A stretch of DNA of 64,000 nucleotides from Gammaproteobacteria bacterium (GCA_020445415.1 JAGRGP010000026.1:62001-126000), one strand, 5' to 3'. Counted from the first letter of the stretch, positions 50,230 through 59,494 are shown. Notes: generated from the letters alone by a model not told the origin. Translations and numbers: made by a program.

Positions 50230-52056
50230 ATGTCTGGCGGAAAGTTAGCACTACTGAGCCTGGTGGCGCTTGTATTGATACTGAGCCTGTGGCAAACCGC
50301 GGCCTTGACCCGTCGGGCGGCCCTGGCGGAGCTGCGTGAGTCGGGACAGCAGGAACTCAGCCGGTATGTGTTGCATCTACAGGGCCAGCTAGAAAAATAT
50401 GAGTTTTTACCAGGTGTTTTGGCAACCAACCGGAGCCTGGTGGAGTTGTTGAAGAGCCCGGGCGACCGGGAATTGAATAACTCCCTCAATCGCTATCTTG
50501 AAGTACTTAACAGAATTACCGGTGCATCCGACACCTATTTGATGGATGCCGGCGGACTGACCATTGCCGCCAGTAACTGGCTTTCCGAGCGGCCATTCGT
50601 AGGCCGCAACTTTAGTTATCGCCCCTACTTCAAGGAGGCGATGCAGGGGCGCCTAGGGCGTTATTTTGCGCTGGGTACGACCTCGAACAAGCGGGGGTAC
50701 TATTTTGCTTATCCGGTGTGGTCCGATAAGGAAATTTTGGGGGCGGTGGTGGTGAAGATCAACATGGCACCCATTGAACGCAGCTGGGCAGACTCTGGCG
50801 CAGAGTTGATCGTTACCGACCCTGATGGAGTGATCTTTATCACCACCCACCCCCAGTGGCGTTTCAAGACACTGAGCCCGCTGCCGGATGTTGTCCATGA
50901 ACGGATTAGAGAAAACCGGCGCTACGGGGACGCGGAGTTGACTAATCTCGCGGTCTCCTTTACCGAAACATTGATGGAGGGCGCCCGTATCATGCAGGGG
51001 GGCGATGGTCTCTCCACTAAATACCTCGTACTCGAAAAAGCCATGCCCCAAGCCGGATGGAAAGTACATATTATCAAGCGGTTAGAGCAGATTGATGCGC
51101 AAGTGGCCCAAGCAACGCTCTTTGTAGCCATATTTATGATTGTGGTGCTTCTGCTGATATTCATCTGGTTGCAAAGGCGGAGACGCTTGGCGGAGCACTC
51201 TCAATTCGAAAAACAAGCGAAGCACACCCTGGAGACACGCGTGCGGGAACAGACTCGGGATATTACCGATGCGAATATCCGCCTAACCCGGGAGATCGAA
51301 CAGCACCGAAGGACCGAGCGAGAGCTCCAGCGCACACAAAACGAACTGATTCAATCGGCCAAATTGGCGGTTATAGGGCAGATGTCCACGGGTATTACAC
51401 ACGAATTAAATCAGCCACTGGCGGCGATTCGATCATACGCCGACAATGCGCGAGCCTTATTCAGGCGGGGGCGAGGCGAGGAATTGGAATGGAATTTGGC
51501 GCAGATTTCGGAGCTTACCGAGCGGATGGCGCAAATTGGTTCGCAACTCAAACTGTTTGCTCGAAAGACTTCTGGTCAGTCGACATCGGTCTCGGTGGAG
51601 GCGGTGGTTGACGACTCACTGAGATTGCTGGATTCCCGGATTCGCAAGAGCGGTACCGACGTCCTGGTTAATCTAAGGGAGAAAGGGCCGCTGTATGTAA
51701 CCGCTGACATGGTGCGGCTCGAGCAAGTTCTGGTTAATCTGATCGGCAACGCCCTGCATGCCATGGAACAGGTGGAAAAGCCCAAGATATACATTGATGG
51801 GGCACCGGATCTGGCCGAAGGCACCATAAAGATCTCTATAAGGGATAAAGGGCCTGGTATTCCTGAGGAACTGATAGAGCGTATCTTCGATCCGTTTTTC
51901 ACCACCAAAGAGGAAGGCCGGGGTCTTGGTCTTGGGCTATCGATTTCCCAGCGCATCATCGAAGCGTTGGATGGTGCTCTTACCGCCGACAATCACCCGG
52001 ACGGCGGTGCGATATTTATCCTTACATTGCCGACCTCGGCGTCACCTGAAGACTAA
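50230..52056 (+). CDS. DctB-like sensor histidine kinase (C4-dicarboxylate type)
   Basis: A membrane kinase of 608 residues. Two membrane helices (about 7-25 and 294-316) flank a periplasmic double-PAS sensor domain of about 270 residues, where RPFVGRNFSYRPYFKEAMQG and GYYFAYPVW match the DctB ligand-binding fold. A coiled segment, the DHp box with the phospho-accepting histidine in MSTGITHELNQPLAAIRSYADNA, and the ATPase domain (NLIGNALHAM, DKGPGIPEE, GLGLGLSIS) follow. The start is the ATG at 50230, after AAGG; a GTG at 50224 is the alternative. It pairs with the response regulator 100 bp downstream and very probably controls the TRAP operon beyond. Confidence 0.9.
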   Translation: MSGGKLALLSLVALVLILSLWQTAALTRRAALAELRESGQQELSRYVLHLQGQLEKYEFLPGVLATNRSLVELLKSPGDRELNNSLNRYLEVLNRITGASDTYLMDAGGLTIAASNWLSERPFVGRNFSYRPYFKEAMQGRLGRYFALGTTSNKRGYYFAYPVWSDKEILGAVVVKINMAPIERSWADSGAELIVTDPDGVIFITTHPQWRFKTLSPLPDVVHERIRENRRYGDAELTNLAVSFTETLMEGARIMQGGDGLSTKYLVLEKAMPQAGWKVHIIKRLEQIDAQVAQATLFVAIFMIVVLLLIFIWLQRRRRLAEHSQFEKQAKHTLETRVREQTRDITDANIRLTREIEQHRRTERELQRTQNELIQSAKLAVIGQMSTGITHELNQPLAAIRSYADNARALFRRGRGEELEWNLAQISELTERMAQIGSQLKLFARKTSGQSTSVSVEAVVDDSLRLLDSRIRKSGTDVLVNLREKGPLYVTADMVRLEQVLVNLIGNALHAMEQVEKPKIYIDGAPDLAEGTIKISIRDKGPGIPEELIERIFDPFFTTKEEGRGLGLGLSISQRIIEALDGALTADNHPDGGAIFILTLPTSASPED

Positions 52057-52156
52057 CCGGGATCCGGCGACGGAATGTCAGTCGAAAAACGAATCGCACA
52101 TCGTGGAGGCTCGGCTCCTATTCCCTGGTGAGCGTTGAACCGTTACATTTAACCGT

Positions 52157-53512
52157 ATGAGTGAGAACGAGCATGTAATTTTCATTGATGACGAGAATCA
52201 CATTCGTATTGCTAACCGCCAGACCTTGGAACTAGCGGGGTTTGATGTCCAGTGTTTTAGCAGCGCCGAGCAAGCCTTGCCGCTTCTTTCGTTGGACTGG
52301 CCGGGAGTGGTCGTGTGCGATATTCGTATGCCAGGAATGAGCGGGCTCACCCTGTTGTCCAAGGCACTAACGATCGATCGGGACCTGCCGGTCATCTTGA
52401 TAACCGGCCACGGCGACATCTCGATGGCGGTAAGCGCTATCCGCGATGGCGCCTATGACTTTATCGAAAAGCCCTTTTCAGCGGAGTCGCTCATCGAGAC
52501 CGTGCGGCGGGCAATGGATAAACGGGTACTTACCCTCGAAAACCGAAATTTGCGCCTAGAACTCGAGGCTCAGAGCCAGCCAGGCCTGCGTATTTTGGGC
52601 CGCACGCTGCCGGTCCAGCGGTTACGGGCAACCATCGCCCAGCTCGCGGATACCGATGCGGACGTACTGGTAGTGGGTGAAACTGGGACAGGAAAAGAGC
52701 TGGTCGCACGTTCATTGCACGAACACTCCGAGCGTAGAGCGGCCAACTTCGTGGCAGTCAACTGCGGAGCCGTTCCGGAGAATTTGATTGAAAGCGAACT
52801 TTTCGGCCATGAAGCGGGCGCCTTTACCGGCGCACGGGAGCGGCGTATCGGCAAGTTCGAGCACGCGAATCACGGCACCCTTTTCCTCGACGAAATAGAG
52901 AGCATGCCGGTGGCGGTACAGGTTCGTCTGCTTCGGGTGCTGCAAGAGCGCGAGGTTGAACGGCTTGGGTCGAACCAAGTCATTGATCTCGATATCCGGG
53001 TGGTGGCTGCGACCAAGGTAGATCTCAAGAGCGCGGCAGAGAAGGGAGAGTTTCGTGAAGATCTCTACTACCGTCTCAATGTGGTGGCCATCGAAATTCC
53101 GCCTCTACGTGATCGGCGGGAAGATATCCCGTTGTTGTTTCACCATTTTCTATTGGTTGCCAGTGCCAGGTATCAGCGTGAGGCGCCGCTTCCCATGCAC
53201 GATTCCACACAGTTTTTACTGTCCTACGACTGGCCGGGGAATGTCCGGGAGTTGCGCAACATGGCCGAGCGGTACGTGCTACTGGGAGAAAACTGCGGTT
53301 ACAGCATGGAGCGGTTGATCCACGGTAATGAGGGCGATACTACCCTCACATTACCCCAGCAGGTCGACTGTTTTGAGAAAGGGCTGATCGAACAGGTGTT
53401 AAGTGCCCACGGAGGGAAGATAAACGAGACCATGGATACGCTGGGTATCCCACGTAAAACCCTTTATGACAAGATGCGCAAATATGGCCTGGACAAGCGC
53501 AACTACAAATAG
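52157..53512 (+). CDS. DctD-like sigma-54-dependent response regulator
   Basis: A cytoplasmic activator of 451 residues. The receiver domain has Asp55 in VCDIRMPGMSG and Lys in FIEKPFS. The AAA+ domain has Walker A GETGTGKELVARSL, the sigma-54 loop ELFGHEAGAFTGA and LFLDEIESMPV. A Fis-type helix-turn-helix ends KINETMDTLGIPRKTLYDKM. DctD proteins bind tandem sites upstream of -24/-12 promoters and are phosphorylated by DctB. Here the partner kinase is directly upstream, and a -24/-12 promoter lies about 240 bp downstream, before the TAXI-TRAP genes. Confidence 0.93.
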   Translation: MSENEHVIFIDDENHIRIANRQTLELAGFDVQCFSSAEQALPLLSLDWPGVVVCDIRMPGMSGLTLLSKALTIDRDLPVILITGHGDISMAVSAIRDGAYDFIEKPFSAESLIETVRRAMDKRVLTLENRNLRLELEAQSQPGLRILGRTLPVQRLRATIAQLADTDADVLVVGETGTGKELVARSLHEHSERRAANFVAVNCGAVPENLIESELFGHEAGAFTGARERRIGKFEHANHGTLFLDEIESMPVAVQVRLLRVLQEREVERLGSNQVIDLDIRVVAATKVDLKSAAEKGEFREDLYYRLNVVAIEIPPLRDRREDIPLLFHHFLLVASARYQREAPLPMHDSTQFLLSYDWPGNVRELRNMAERYVLLGENCGYSMERLIHGNEGDTTLTLPQQVDCFEKGLIEQVLSAHGGKINETMDTLGIPRKTLYDKMRKYGLDKRNYK

Positions 53513-53897
53513 CTGAAGTTCCATCTCCGAGAGCATACGTTATGCCGGTTGTCCCAATGGGCCTAACGGGTCTTATTGTTTAGGTATTCAGTTGGATATT
53601 TCGGGTTATTGGTGAATTTCCATCAATCCGTGTGATGTAAAAAGGCGGTTTTCCACCCATTTTGGGGATTATCATCAGTTGTGCGGAAGCCGTTTTCCGG
53701 TAATTTTCAGGTTATTGGCCTAACATGGTATAAAAAAACATGGTTGGCCCTGTCATTGCATGGGGTAAAAAACTAACCGGTGACGCTCAATGTATAAGAC
53801 GTCGCTGTTGGGCGCATAACAATACGGCTGTTCTAACCCTGATCGGACAGCACCAAAGGCTGCTACGCTGTCCTTGCAAAAATGAGGAGTGATGAGA
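53513..53897. promoter_or_regulatory. Control region of the TAXI-TRAP operon
   Basis: No gene was found in these 385 bp. A sigma-54 promoter lies at 53745-53760. Upstream of it are two copies of a CCGTTTTCC-like sequence: CGGTTTTCC at 53646-53654 and CCGTTTTCCGG at 53690-53700. They are about 44 bp apart (four helical turns), which would suit tandem DctD sites. The leader to the receptor gene is about 130 nt. Confidence 0.6.
53745..53760 (+). promoter_or_regulatory. Sigma-54 promoter of the TAXI-TRAP operon
   Basis: TGGCCCT-GTCA-TTGCA matches the consensus TGGCACG-N4-TTGCW, with the invariant GG and GC ten bases apart. It is downstream of a DctD-type activator gene and upstream of the TRAP receptor. 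Confidence 0.85.
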
Positions 53898-54869
53898 ATG
53901 AAGAGAGTGATATCCCTGTTGAGTACTTCCTGTTTGTTGGTTGCCATGAATCTTGCCTCGGTAGGCCAGGTTAATGCGAAAGATCGAATCGTATTCGCTG
54001 GAGGACCAGCGGGTGGAACCTTTCAGGTAGTAGCCAACGCGATTCAGACATACAAGCCCGTCAAGGATATGCAGGACATCAGCGTTAAGGCACAGTCCTC
54101 GGCCGGCTCCGTAGAAAACCTACGTAAAGTGAATGCGGGAAAGGCGGATTTTGGTGTGGTCTATTCGGGTCATGTCTATCTGGGCCTTAACGGTCGCATG
54201 AAAAATGACCCCAACAAATACGAAAATGTCTTGGCGGTCGGTTATCTGTACGGAGCTCCGGCCCAGTTGGTGACGCGTAAGGGCTCTGGTATCAAATCGG
54301 TTAAGGATTTGGAAGGCAAGAAAGTGGGTGTGGGAAATGCCGGTTCGGGGGCCTTTGCCAACTGCGAACTGTTTTTCACCCACATGGGAGTGTGGGACAA
54401 GATCGAGCGCAACGCCATGGGTTATAATGATGCGGCGGCGGCCTTTGGCAACAATCAATTGGATGCTTTTTGGCTATTCACGGCCTTCCCGTCCGGTGCG
54501 GTTATCATGGCGGCACAAACCAACGACATCGAAATGGTTGACCTCGGCGCCGATGCCACTGCTTCGGGTTTCTATGATCAATATCCTTACTTTTCCAAGC
54601 TGAAAGTGCCCGCAGGTACTTACAAGGGTGTTGACCAAGACGTCCCTTCCTTTCAGGATTCCGCGCTTTGGGTAGCTAACAAGGATGTGTCTGCGGATGT
54701 GGTATACAACCTCTTATCCACTATTTATACCGATGAGGGCCTTGAGTACATGCGCGGCCAGAAGAAGACCTTTAAGGAAATGAGCGTCGCATCTGGGACT
54801 AACGGCATCGTCACTCCTCTGCACCCGGGTGCCGAGAAATTCTGGCGGGAAAAAGGAATACTTCAATAA
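53898..54869 (+). CDS. TAXI-family TRAP transporter solute-binding protein
   Basis: A periplasmic substrate receptor of 323 residues. A signal peptide (about 27 residues, core LLSTSCLLVAMNLASVGQVNA) precedes the TAXI start RIVFAGGPAGGTFQVVANAIQ. KAQSSAGSVENLRKVNAGKADFG and VGNAGSGAFANCELFFTHMG are family landmarks. TAXI receptors bind small carboxylates, often alpha-ketoglutarate or glutamate-type ligands, though the ligand here is not evident. GAGGAG lies eight bases before the ATG at 53898, which decides the start over ATG 53892. It is followed by a long stem-loop and then by the permease gene. Confidence 0.93.
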   Translation: MKRVISLLSTSCLLVAMNLASVGQVNAKDRIVFAGGPAGGTFQVVANAIQTYKPVKDMQDISVKAQSSAGSVENLRKVNAGKADFGVVYSGHVYLGLNGRMKNDPNKYENVLAVGYLYGAPAQLVTRKGSGIKSVKDLEGKKVGVGNAGSGAFANCELFFTHMGVWDKIERNAMGYNDAAAAFGNNQLDAFWLFTAFPSGAVIMAAQTNDIEMVDLGADATASGFYDQYPYFSKLKVPAGTYKGVDQDVPSFQDSALWVANKDVSADVVYNLLSTIYTDEGLEYMRGQKKTFKEMSVASGTNGIVTPLHPGAEKFWREKGILQ

Positions 54870-54882
54870 CAATAATATTGGC

Positions 54883-54973
54883 GCAATATTCGTTCCCGGG
54901 CACCGGTTAGGCCGCTTTTCGTCCATCCGAATGGCGAGCGGGCACTTGCCGGTGGTCGCGGAACGAATGTTGC
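54883..54973 (+). other. Long nested stem-loop between TRAP receptor and permease genes
   Basis: Outer arms 54883-54906 and 54949-54973 pair in three blocks (8 bp with one G-U, 6 bp and 6 bp, with one internal loop). Inside, an inner hairpin (54912-54941) pairs CCGCT-CG-CCAT with ATGG-CG-AGCGG around a CCGA loop. No T-run follows. It probably stabilises or processes the mRNA so that receptor and permease are made in different amounts. Confidence 0.7.
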
Positions 54974-55119
54974 CCAGGATGCCGATTCGTCAATAACAAG
55001 TTTGATCTGGCGGATCTATTCCCCTTTGTCGAAATAGTCTGCAGGGAACAATGAGCTGAATAGGCAGGCGGTATTCTCTGCTTCGATTTTTCATAACACC
55101 TGACACACAGGGATTCGGC

Positions 55120-56841
55120 ATGTACGAGAAGCTCAATAAACTGGAAAAGGTTTTTTTCGATATATCCGCGGTATCCCTGCTAGTTTTCTATTCTTATGCG
55201 GCGGTAATCTCCCCAGCGGCAACCCAGTACCACAGGGGTATCTACGTTATTGCAACCTATGTCTTGGTGTTCCTGATTTATCGCTCCAAGACCAAGTTCA
55301 TGCGGGCAGTGGACTATGTACTAATTCTGCTATCGATTATTACCGTTGGCTACTGGATGCTGAATTTTGAGGCGATCAATTATCGGACCGGGTTAGAGAC
55401 CGAGCTAGACCAGGCAATCGCGATGGTCGGCGTATTGATTGGCATCGAGTTGGCCCGCCGGGTCGTGGGCAGCGTATTCGTCGTCATTGGTGTTCTTATG
55501 CTGATGTACGGTGTGTATGGTGACTACATGCCAGACCTCATCTCGCATGCGGGCGATACCTTCCCTGCGCTTTGTACTTCGATCTTCTATAAGAGCGATG
55601 GTGTCTTCGGCATCATGGCCAACGTACTTGCGACCTATATCCTTTTGTTTGTTTTTTTTGGGGCATTCCTGCACAAGTGTGGCGCCCAGAAATTTTTCAT
55701 CGATTTTCCGCTGGCGGCGGTGGGACACAAGGTGGGTGGACCGGGTAAGGTGGCCGTGGTTGCTTCCGGCCTGTTCGGTTCGATTTCGGGCAGTGCTATT
55801 GCCAACACCGTGTCCACCGGGGCGTTCACGATTCCGATGATGAAGAAGGCGGGCTTCAAGCCTCACGTCGCAGGTGCCATTGAGCCGGCTGCTTCCATAG
55901 GGGGGATGTTCATGCCGCCGATTATGGGTGCGGGCGGGTTTATCATGGCGGAGCTGACCGGTGAGCCCTACTCCACTATTATGCTGGTCGCCCTGTTCCC
56001 CGCCATCATGTATTTTTTCAGCGTTTTCATGATGGTCCACTACGAAGCCAAGAAAGACAACGTGGTGGGTGAGCGTCATCCCGTCAGTGCGAAGGAGATT
56101 CTGAAAAAAGAGTGGTTTTACGTAGCACCCCTAGTCGTGATCACAATCTTCATGCTTTACGGATTTTCACCGGGGTACTCGGCGATCCTAGGCATCGTTT
56201 CTTGTATCGTGGTGAGCTGGTTCCGCAAGGAGACTCGAATCGGCCCGCTGGAATTTGTCGAGGCTGCTCGGGAAGGTGCGGTTTCGAGCCTGAAGATCGG
56301 TGCCACGGTAGGAGTTATCGGTATCATCATCGGAGTGCTTACTTTTTCCGGCCTGGTGCTCACCTTCGCGGATATCGTCATCGAGTTAGCGGATGGTTCC
56401 TTGATATTGACCATCTTGCTGATTGCCTTGGCCTCCCTGGTTCTTGGCATGGGGGTGCCGGTAACCGCCGCTTATTTGATTACAGCGGTAGTCGCTGTGC
56501 CGGCGCTTATTCATCTGGGTGTTAATCCGATAGCCGCTCACATGATCGTTTATTGGTTGTCCCAGGATTCGAATATTACACCTCCTGTTTGTATCGCCGC
56601 TTTTGCCGGCGCTACCATCGCTAAGGCAAATATGTGGAGGACAGCTTTCAGTGCGTTCAAGTTCGCTAAGTTTCTATACCTTGGACCCTTCCTGTTCGGT
56701 TTTGTCCCGGCATTTTCGCTGGACGGCTCGACCACCGATATCGTGGTTGCTTTTGTGTTGATATTATTTGGCACTTGGGCATATTCCTGGCTGTTGAGTG
56801 GAATCTGGCTCAAGTGGTTTCGCCGGTCCAAAACGGCTTAA
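55120..56841 (+). CDS. Fused TRAP transporter permease (DctQM-like, TAXI type)
   Basis: A membrane protein of 573 residues in which the small (DctQ-like) and large (DctM-like) TRAP subunits are fused, as is usual for TAXI systems. The N-terminal 100-130 residues have about four helices (IYVIATYVLVFLIY, VDYVLILLSIITVGYWML). The large domain (about 150-570) has some 12 helices with conserved GSISGSAIANTVSTGAFTIPMMKKAG, GGMFMPPIMGAGGFIMAE and MGVPVTAAYLITA. Transport is driven by a cation gradient, usually Na+. AGGGA lies seven bases before the ATG. Confidence 0.94.
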   Translation: MYEKLNKLEKVFFDISAVSLLVFYSYAAVISPAATQYHRGIYVIATYVLVFLIYRSKTKFMRAVDYVLILLSIITVGYWMLNFEAINYRTGLETELDQAIAMVGVLIGIELARRVVGSVFVVIGVLMLMYGVYGDYMPDLISHAGDTFPALCTSIFYKSDGVFGIMANVLATYILLFVFFGAFLHKCGAQKFFIDFPLAAVGHKVGGPGKVAVVASGLFGSISGSAIANTVSTGAFTIPMMKKAGFKPHVAGAIEPAASIGGMFMPPIMGAGGFIMAELTGEPYSTIMLVALFPAIMYFFSVFMMVHYEAKKDNVVGERHPVSAKEILKKEWFYVAPLVVITIFMLYGFSPGYSAILGIVSCIVVSWFRKETRIGPLEFVEAAREGAVSSLKIGATVGVIGIIIGVLTFSGLVLTFADIVIELADGSLILTILLIALASLVLGMGVPVTAAYLITAVVAVPALIHLGVNPIAAHMIVYWLSQDSNITPPVCIAAFAGATIAKANMWRTAFSAFKFAKFLYLGPFLFGFVPAFSLDGSTTDIVVAFVLILFGTWAYSWLLSGIWLKWFRRSKTA

Positions 56842-56880
56842 ATTTGGTGCCGGCCGTACCATGTGTTGCAAGGAGTATTA

Positions 56881-57411
56881 TTGCGTCAGATGAATATACC
56901 CAAAATTGAATTCAAGAAGATCCTCTACACAACCGACCTTTCTGAAATCGGCCGCTCGGCGTTTCCTTACGCCGCCAGTATTGCCAGTACCTACGGCGCC
57001 GAATTGACGGTATTCCATGCCGTTAAACCACCCGAATTCGAGAACTATTTGGTGGGCTGGATTAGCGAGGAGATGTGGGAGCAGATAAAGACCCAAAATT
57101 TGGAAGACGCGAAGAGCCTGCTCATTAATCGCCAGCACGATGATGTGGCGATCCGGGATAATGTGAACAACCTGTACCGTAAGGCGCTAGCTCAATCCGA
57201 GGAAAACCCGTACGTGGTATACAAGGTCGTAGTGAAGATGGGAGATCCCGTTCAGGAAATAATCAAAGAGGCCGAGGCGGGTGGTTACGATCTAGTGGTG
57301 ATGGGTAAGCATGGGCATGGATTTATCGAGGATGCCGTTATCGGCACTACCGCGCGCCGGGTAATGCGCCGTTGCAGCAAGCCGGTAATGGTAGTGCCAC
57401 TCCCTGAATAA
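56881..57411 (+). CDS. Universal stress protein (UspA family)
   Basis: A cytoplasmic Usp-fold protein of 176 residues. It begins FKKILYTTDLSEIGRSAFPYAASIAS. The ATP-binding signature at the C-terminus is MGKHGHGFIEDAVIGTTARR, which follows the G-2x-G-9x-G pattern with Thr in place of the usual Ser/Asn. A Usp gene at the end of a TRAP operon is a recurring arrangement (TeaD of the ectoine TRAP system is the studied example, where it regulates transport). AGGAG five bases before a TTG at 56881 favours that start over the ATG at 56890. Confidence 0.9.
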   Translation: MRQMNIPKIEFKKILYTTDLSEIGRSAFPYAASIASTYGAELTVFHAVKPPEFENYLVGWISEEMWEQIKTQNLEDAKSLLINRQHDDVAIRDNVNNLYRKALAQSEENPYVVYKVVVKMGDPVQEIIKEAEAGGYDLVVMGKHGHGFIEDAVIGTTARRVMRRCSKPVMVVPLPE

Positions 57412-57437
57412 CCCTGGCCCTTCACCCAGTCATTCCC

Positions 57438-57459
57438 GGCGCGACCTGATGGTCGCGCC
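57438..57459 (+). terminator. Hairpin after the TRAP-usp operon
   Basis: GGCGCGACC and GGTCGCGCC form a 9-bp perfect stem with a TGAT loop, 26 bp after the usp stop. It lacks a T-run, so it may be a weak terminator or a 3'-end stabiliser. Confidence 0.55.
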
Positions 57460-57575
57460 CTTGCCTCCACCCTACCCGTTTGATTGGTATTGGTACCCAG
57501 CGAGCGGTCGTTTAGTATTCGCGATATTTCTGTTGGTACAATAACGGCTTTTTCAAGCTGCTGGAGCACCCCAAG

Positions 57576-58055
57576 ATGTCGGAGCAAGTGATCAAACCCG
57601 GAAAATTCGTTTCCCTCACTTACACCATAGCCGATACCGACGATAATCTCTTGGAGCAAAACGACATCCCGGTGAGCTACGTGCACGGCGGTGATACCGA
57701 GCTGATTGGGGGGATGGACCGGGCCGTATCAGGGAAAAAGGCGGGAGACTCGGTAGAGATCGTGGTGCCCATCGAGCAGGGTTTCGGACCACATGATCCC
57801 AATCTTACGTTTACCGATGATCTGGAAAATGTTCCACCCCAGTTCCATTATGTTGGGGCGGAAGTCGAAATGCAAAACGAGGCGGGAGAAATCAAATCGT
57901 TTATCGTCACGCATATCGAGAAAGGTAAACTCACCATTGATGGAAACCATCCGTTTGCCGGAAAAACCCTCAAGGTGAGAGTCAAGATCCTTGAAGTGCG
58001 GGATGCTACGTTGGAAGACCTTTCTTCCAACGGGGCTCCGCCAACGCTGAATTAG
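57576..58055 (+). CDS. FKBP-type peptidyl-prolyl isomerase, SlyD-like
   Basis: A cytoplasmic prolyl isomerase and chaperone of 159 residues. The FKBP core is split by an insert-in-flap domain as in SlyD. The first part (VSLTYTIADTDDNLLEQND, IGGMDRAVSGKKAGDSVEIVVPIEQGFGPHDP) leads to the flap domain (PPQFHYVGAEVEMQNEAGE) and returns at IDGNHPFAGKTLKVRVKILEV. The metal-binding His/Cys-rich tail of E. coli SlyD is absent. The N-terminus has no signal peptide. It is followed by glmU 69 bp downstream. Confidence 0.9.
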   Translation: MSEQVIKPGKFVSLTYTIADTDDNLLEQNDIPVSYVHGGDTELIGGMDRAVSGKKAGDSVEIVVPIEQGFGPHDPNLTFTDDLENVPPQFHYVGAEVEMQNEAGEIKSFIVTHIEKGKLTIDGNHPFAGKTLKVRVKILEVRDATLEDLSSNGAPPTLN

Positions 58056-58124
58056 CGGCAGAGATGCTTAAGGTTATTCTCCACATCGCCGTTAACCCGG
58101 TGTAGTGAACAGATCGAGGAAACT

Positions 58125-59492
58125 ATGAAACTTGGAGTTGTGATTCTTGCCGCGGGCCAGGGCACCCGCATGCGGTCGGCACGGCCCAAGGTGCTTCATC
58201 TGTTGGCCGGAACTCCCCTCCTTGGCCATGTTATAGGAGCAGCAAAAAGCTGCGGCGCGGACCGTATCGCGGTCGTCTACGGGCATGGTGGCGGGCATGT
58301 GCAGGAAGCACTCGCCGATTCTGAATTGACCTGGGTTGAACAGGCACAGCAATTAGGGACCGGGCATGCGGTAATCCAGGCGATGCCAGCCATGGCGGCA
58401 ATGGACAAAGTGTTGGTGCTTTATGGAGATGTACCGCTGATTCGTCCGGAGACGCTGAATTCGTTACTGCAATCTGGCTCGGAATCTCCACTGTCTCTGC
58501 TGACGGTGGAATTACCGGATCCCGCGGGATATGGCCGAATCGTGCGTGACTCAACCGCCGGCATACAACGCATCGTCGAGCAGAAGGATGCCAGCCCTCA
58601 GGAACTTCTTATCACGGAGATAAATACCGGAATTTTGGTGGCGCAGCGAGACAGGTTGGAAGGTTGGTTGGCTAAGCTGAGCAATGAAAATGCCCAGGGT
58701 GAGTACTATCTCACCGACATTGTTGCCATGGCGGTTGCCGAAGGGGAGCAAGTTCTATCGGCACAGCCGGCCGACATTCACGAAGTGGTCGGAGTCAATG
58801 ACCGGGTACAACTTGCCGAATTGGAGCGCTGCTTCCAGTCGCTTCGGGCGCAGGAGCTAATGCGTCAAGGTGTCACCTTGCGCGATCCTGCTAGGTTTGA
58901 TCTGCGTGGCAGGTTATCGGTTGGCCGGGACGTGGAAATAGATATTAATGTCCTTATCGAGGGCGACGTCACCATCGGAGACAATGTACGTATCGGCGCC
59001 AACACGGTGATCCGCAACAGTCGGATTGGCGATGGGGTACAGATATTTGAGAATTGCGTTATCGAAGACGCAGATGTGGGCGGGGAAAGCAAGATTGGGC
59101 CATTCAGCCGTTTGCGTCCCGATACTGTGCTGGCGGAACAGGTCCATATCGGCAATTTCGTGGAGCTGAAAAAAACCCGGGTTGACCAGGGGAGCAAGAT
59201 TAACCACCTGAGTTACGTGGGGGATAGCATCGTCGGTAAGCGTGTGAATATCGGTGCTGGCACCATCACCTGCAACTACGATGGGGCTAATAAATTCCAA
59301 ACCGTTTTTAGTGATGACGTTTTTATCGGCTCGGATACTCAACTGGTAGCGCCGGTGGAGATAGGCGCTGGCGCTACTGTAGGTGCGGGAACGACGGTCA
59401 CCCGGGACGTACCCCCCCATGCTCTGGCGTTGAGCCGCGTCAAGCAGAGTCATGTGATGAATTGGGAGCGGCCCAAGAAAAAGCCAAAGTAG
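58125..59492 (+). CDS. glmU: Bifunctional UDP-GlcNAc pyrophosphorylase / GlcN-1-P acetyltransferase
   Basis: GlmU performs the last two steps of UDP-N-acetylglucosamine synthesis. The N-terminal uridyltransferase (about 1-228) has LAAGQGTRMRSARPKVLH, LGTGHAV and YGDVPLI. The C-terminal left-handed beta helix (about 250-440) has hexapeptide repeats (IGDNVRIGANTVIRNS) and the acetyltransferase motif NHLSYVGDSIVGKRVNIGAGTITCNYDG. The length of 455 is normal (E. coli 456). Its pairing with glmS gives an amino-sugar operon feeding peptidoglycan and lipid A. Confidence 0.98.
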   Translation: MKLGVVILAAGQGTRMRSARPKVLHLLAGTPLLGHVIGAAKSCGADRIAVVYGHGGGHVQEALADSELTWVEQAQQLGTGHAVIQAMPAMAAMDKVLVLYGDVPLIRPETLNSLLQSGSESPLSLLTVELPDPAGYGRIVRDSTAGIQRIVEQKDASPQELLITEINTGILVAQRDRLEGWLAKLSNENAQGEYYLTDIVAMAVAEGEQVLSAQPADIHEVVGVNDRVQLAELERCFQSLRAQELMRQGVTLRDPARFDLRGRLSVGRDVEIDINVLIEGDVTIGDNVRIGANTVIRNSRIGDGVQIFENCVIEDADVGGESKIGPFSRLRPDTVLAEQVHIGNFVELKKTRVDQGSKINHLSYVGDSIVGKRVNIGAGTITCNYDGANKFQTVFSDDVFIGSDTQLVAPVEIGAGATVGAGTTVTRDVPPHALALSRVKQSHVMNWERPKKKPK

Positions 59493-59494
59493 CG

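Noticed and set aside
55405..56079. Minus-strand open frame of 224 codons
   Set aside because: It lies opposite the TRAP permease gene and has a composition expected of the shadow of a membrane protein.
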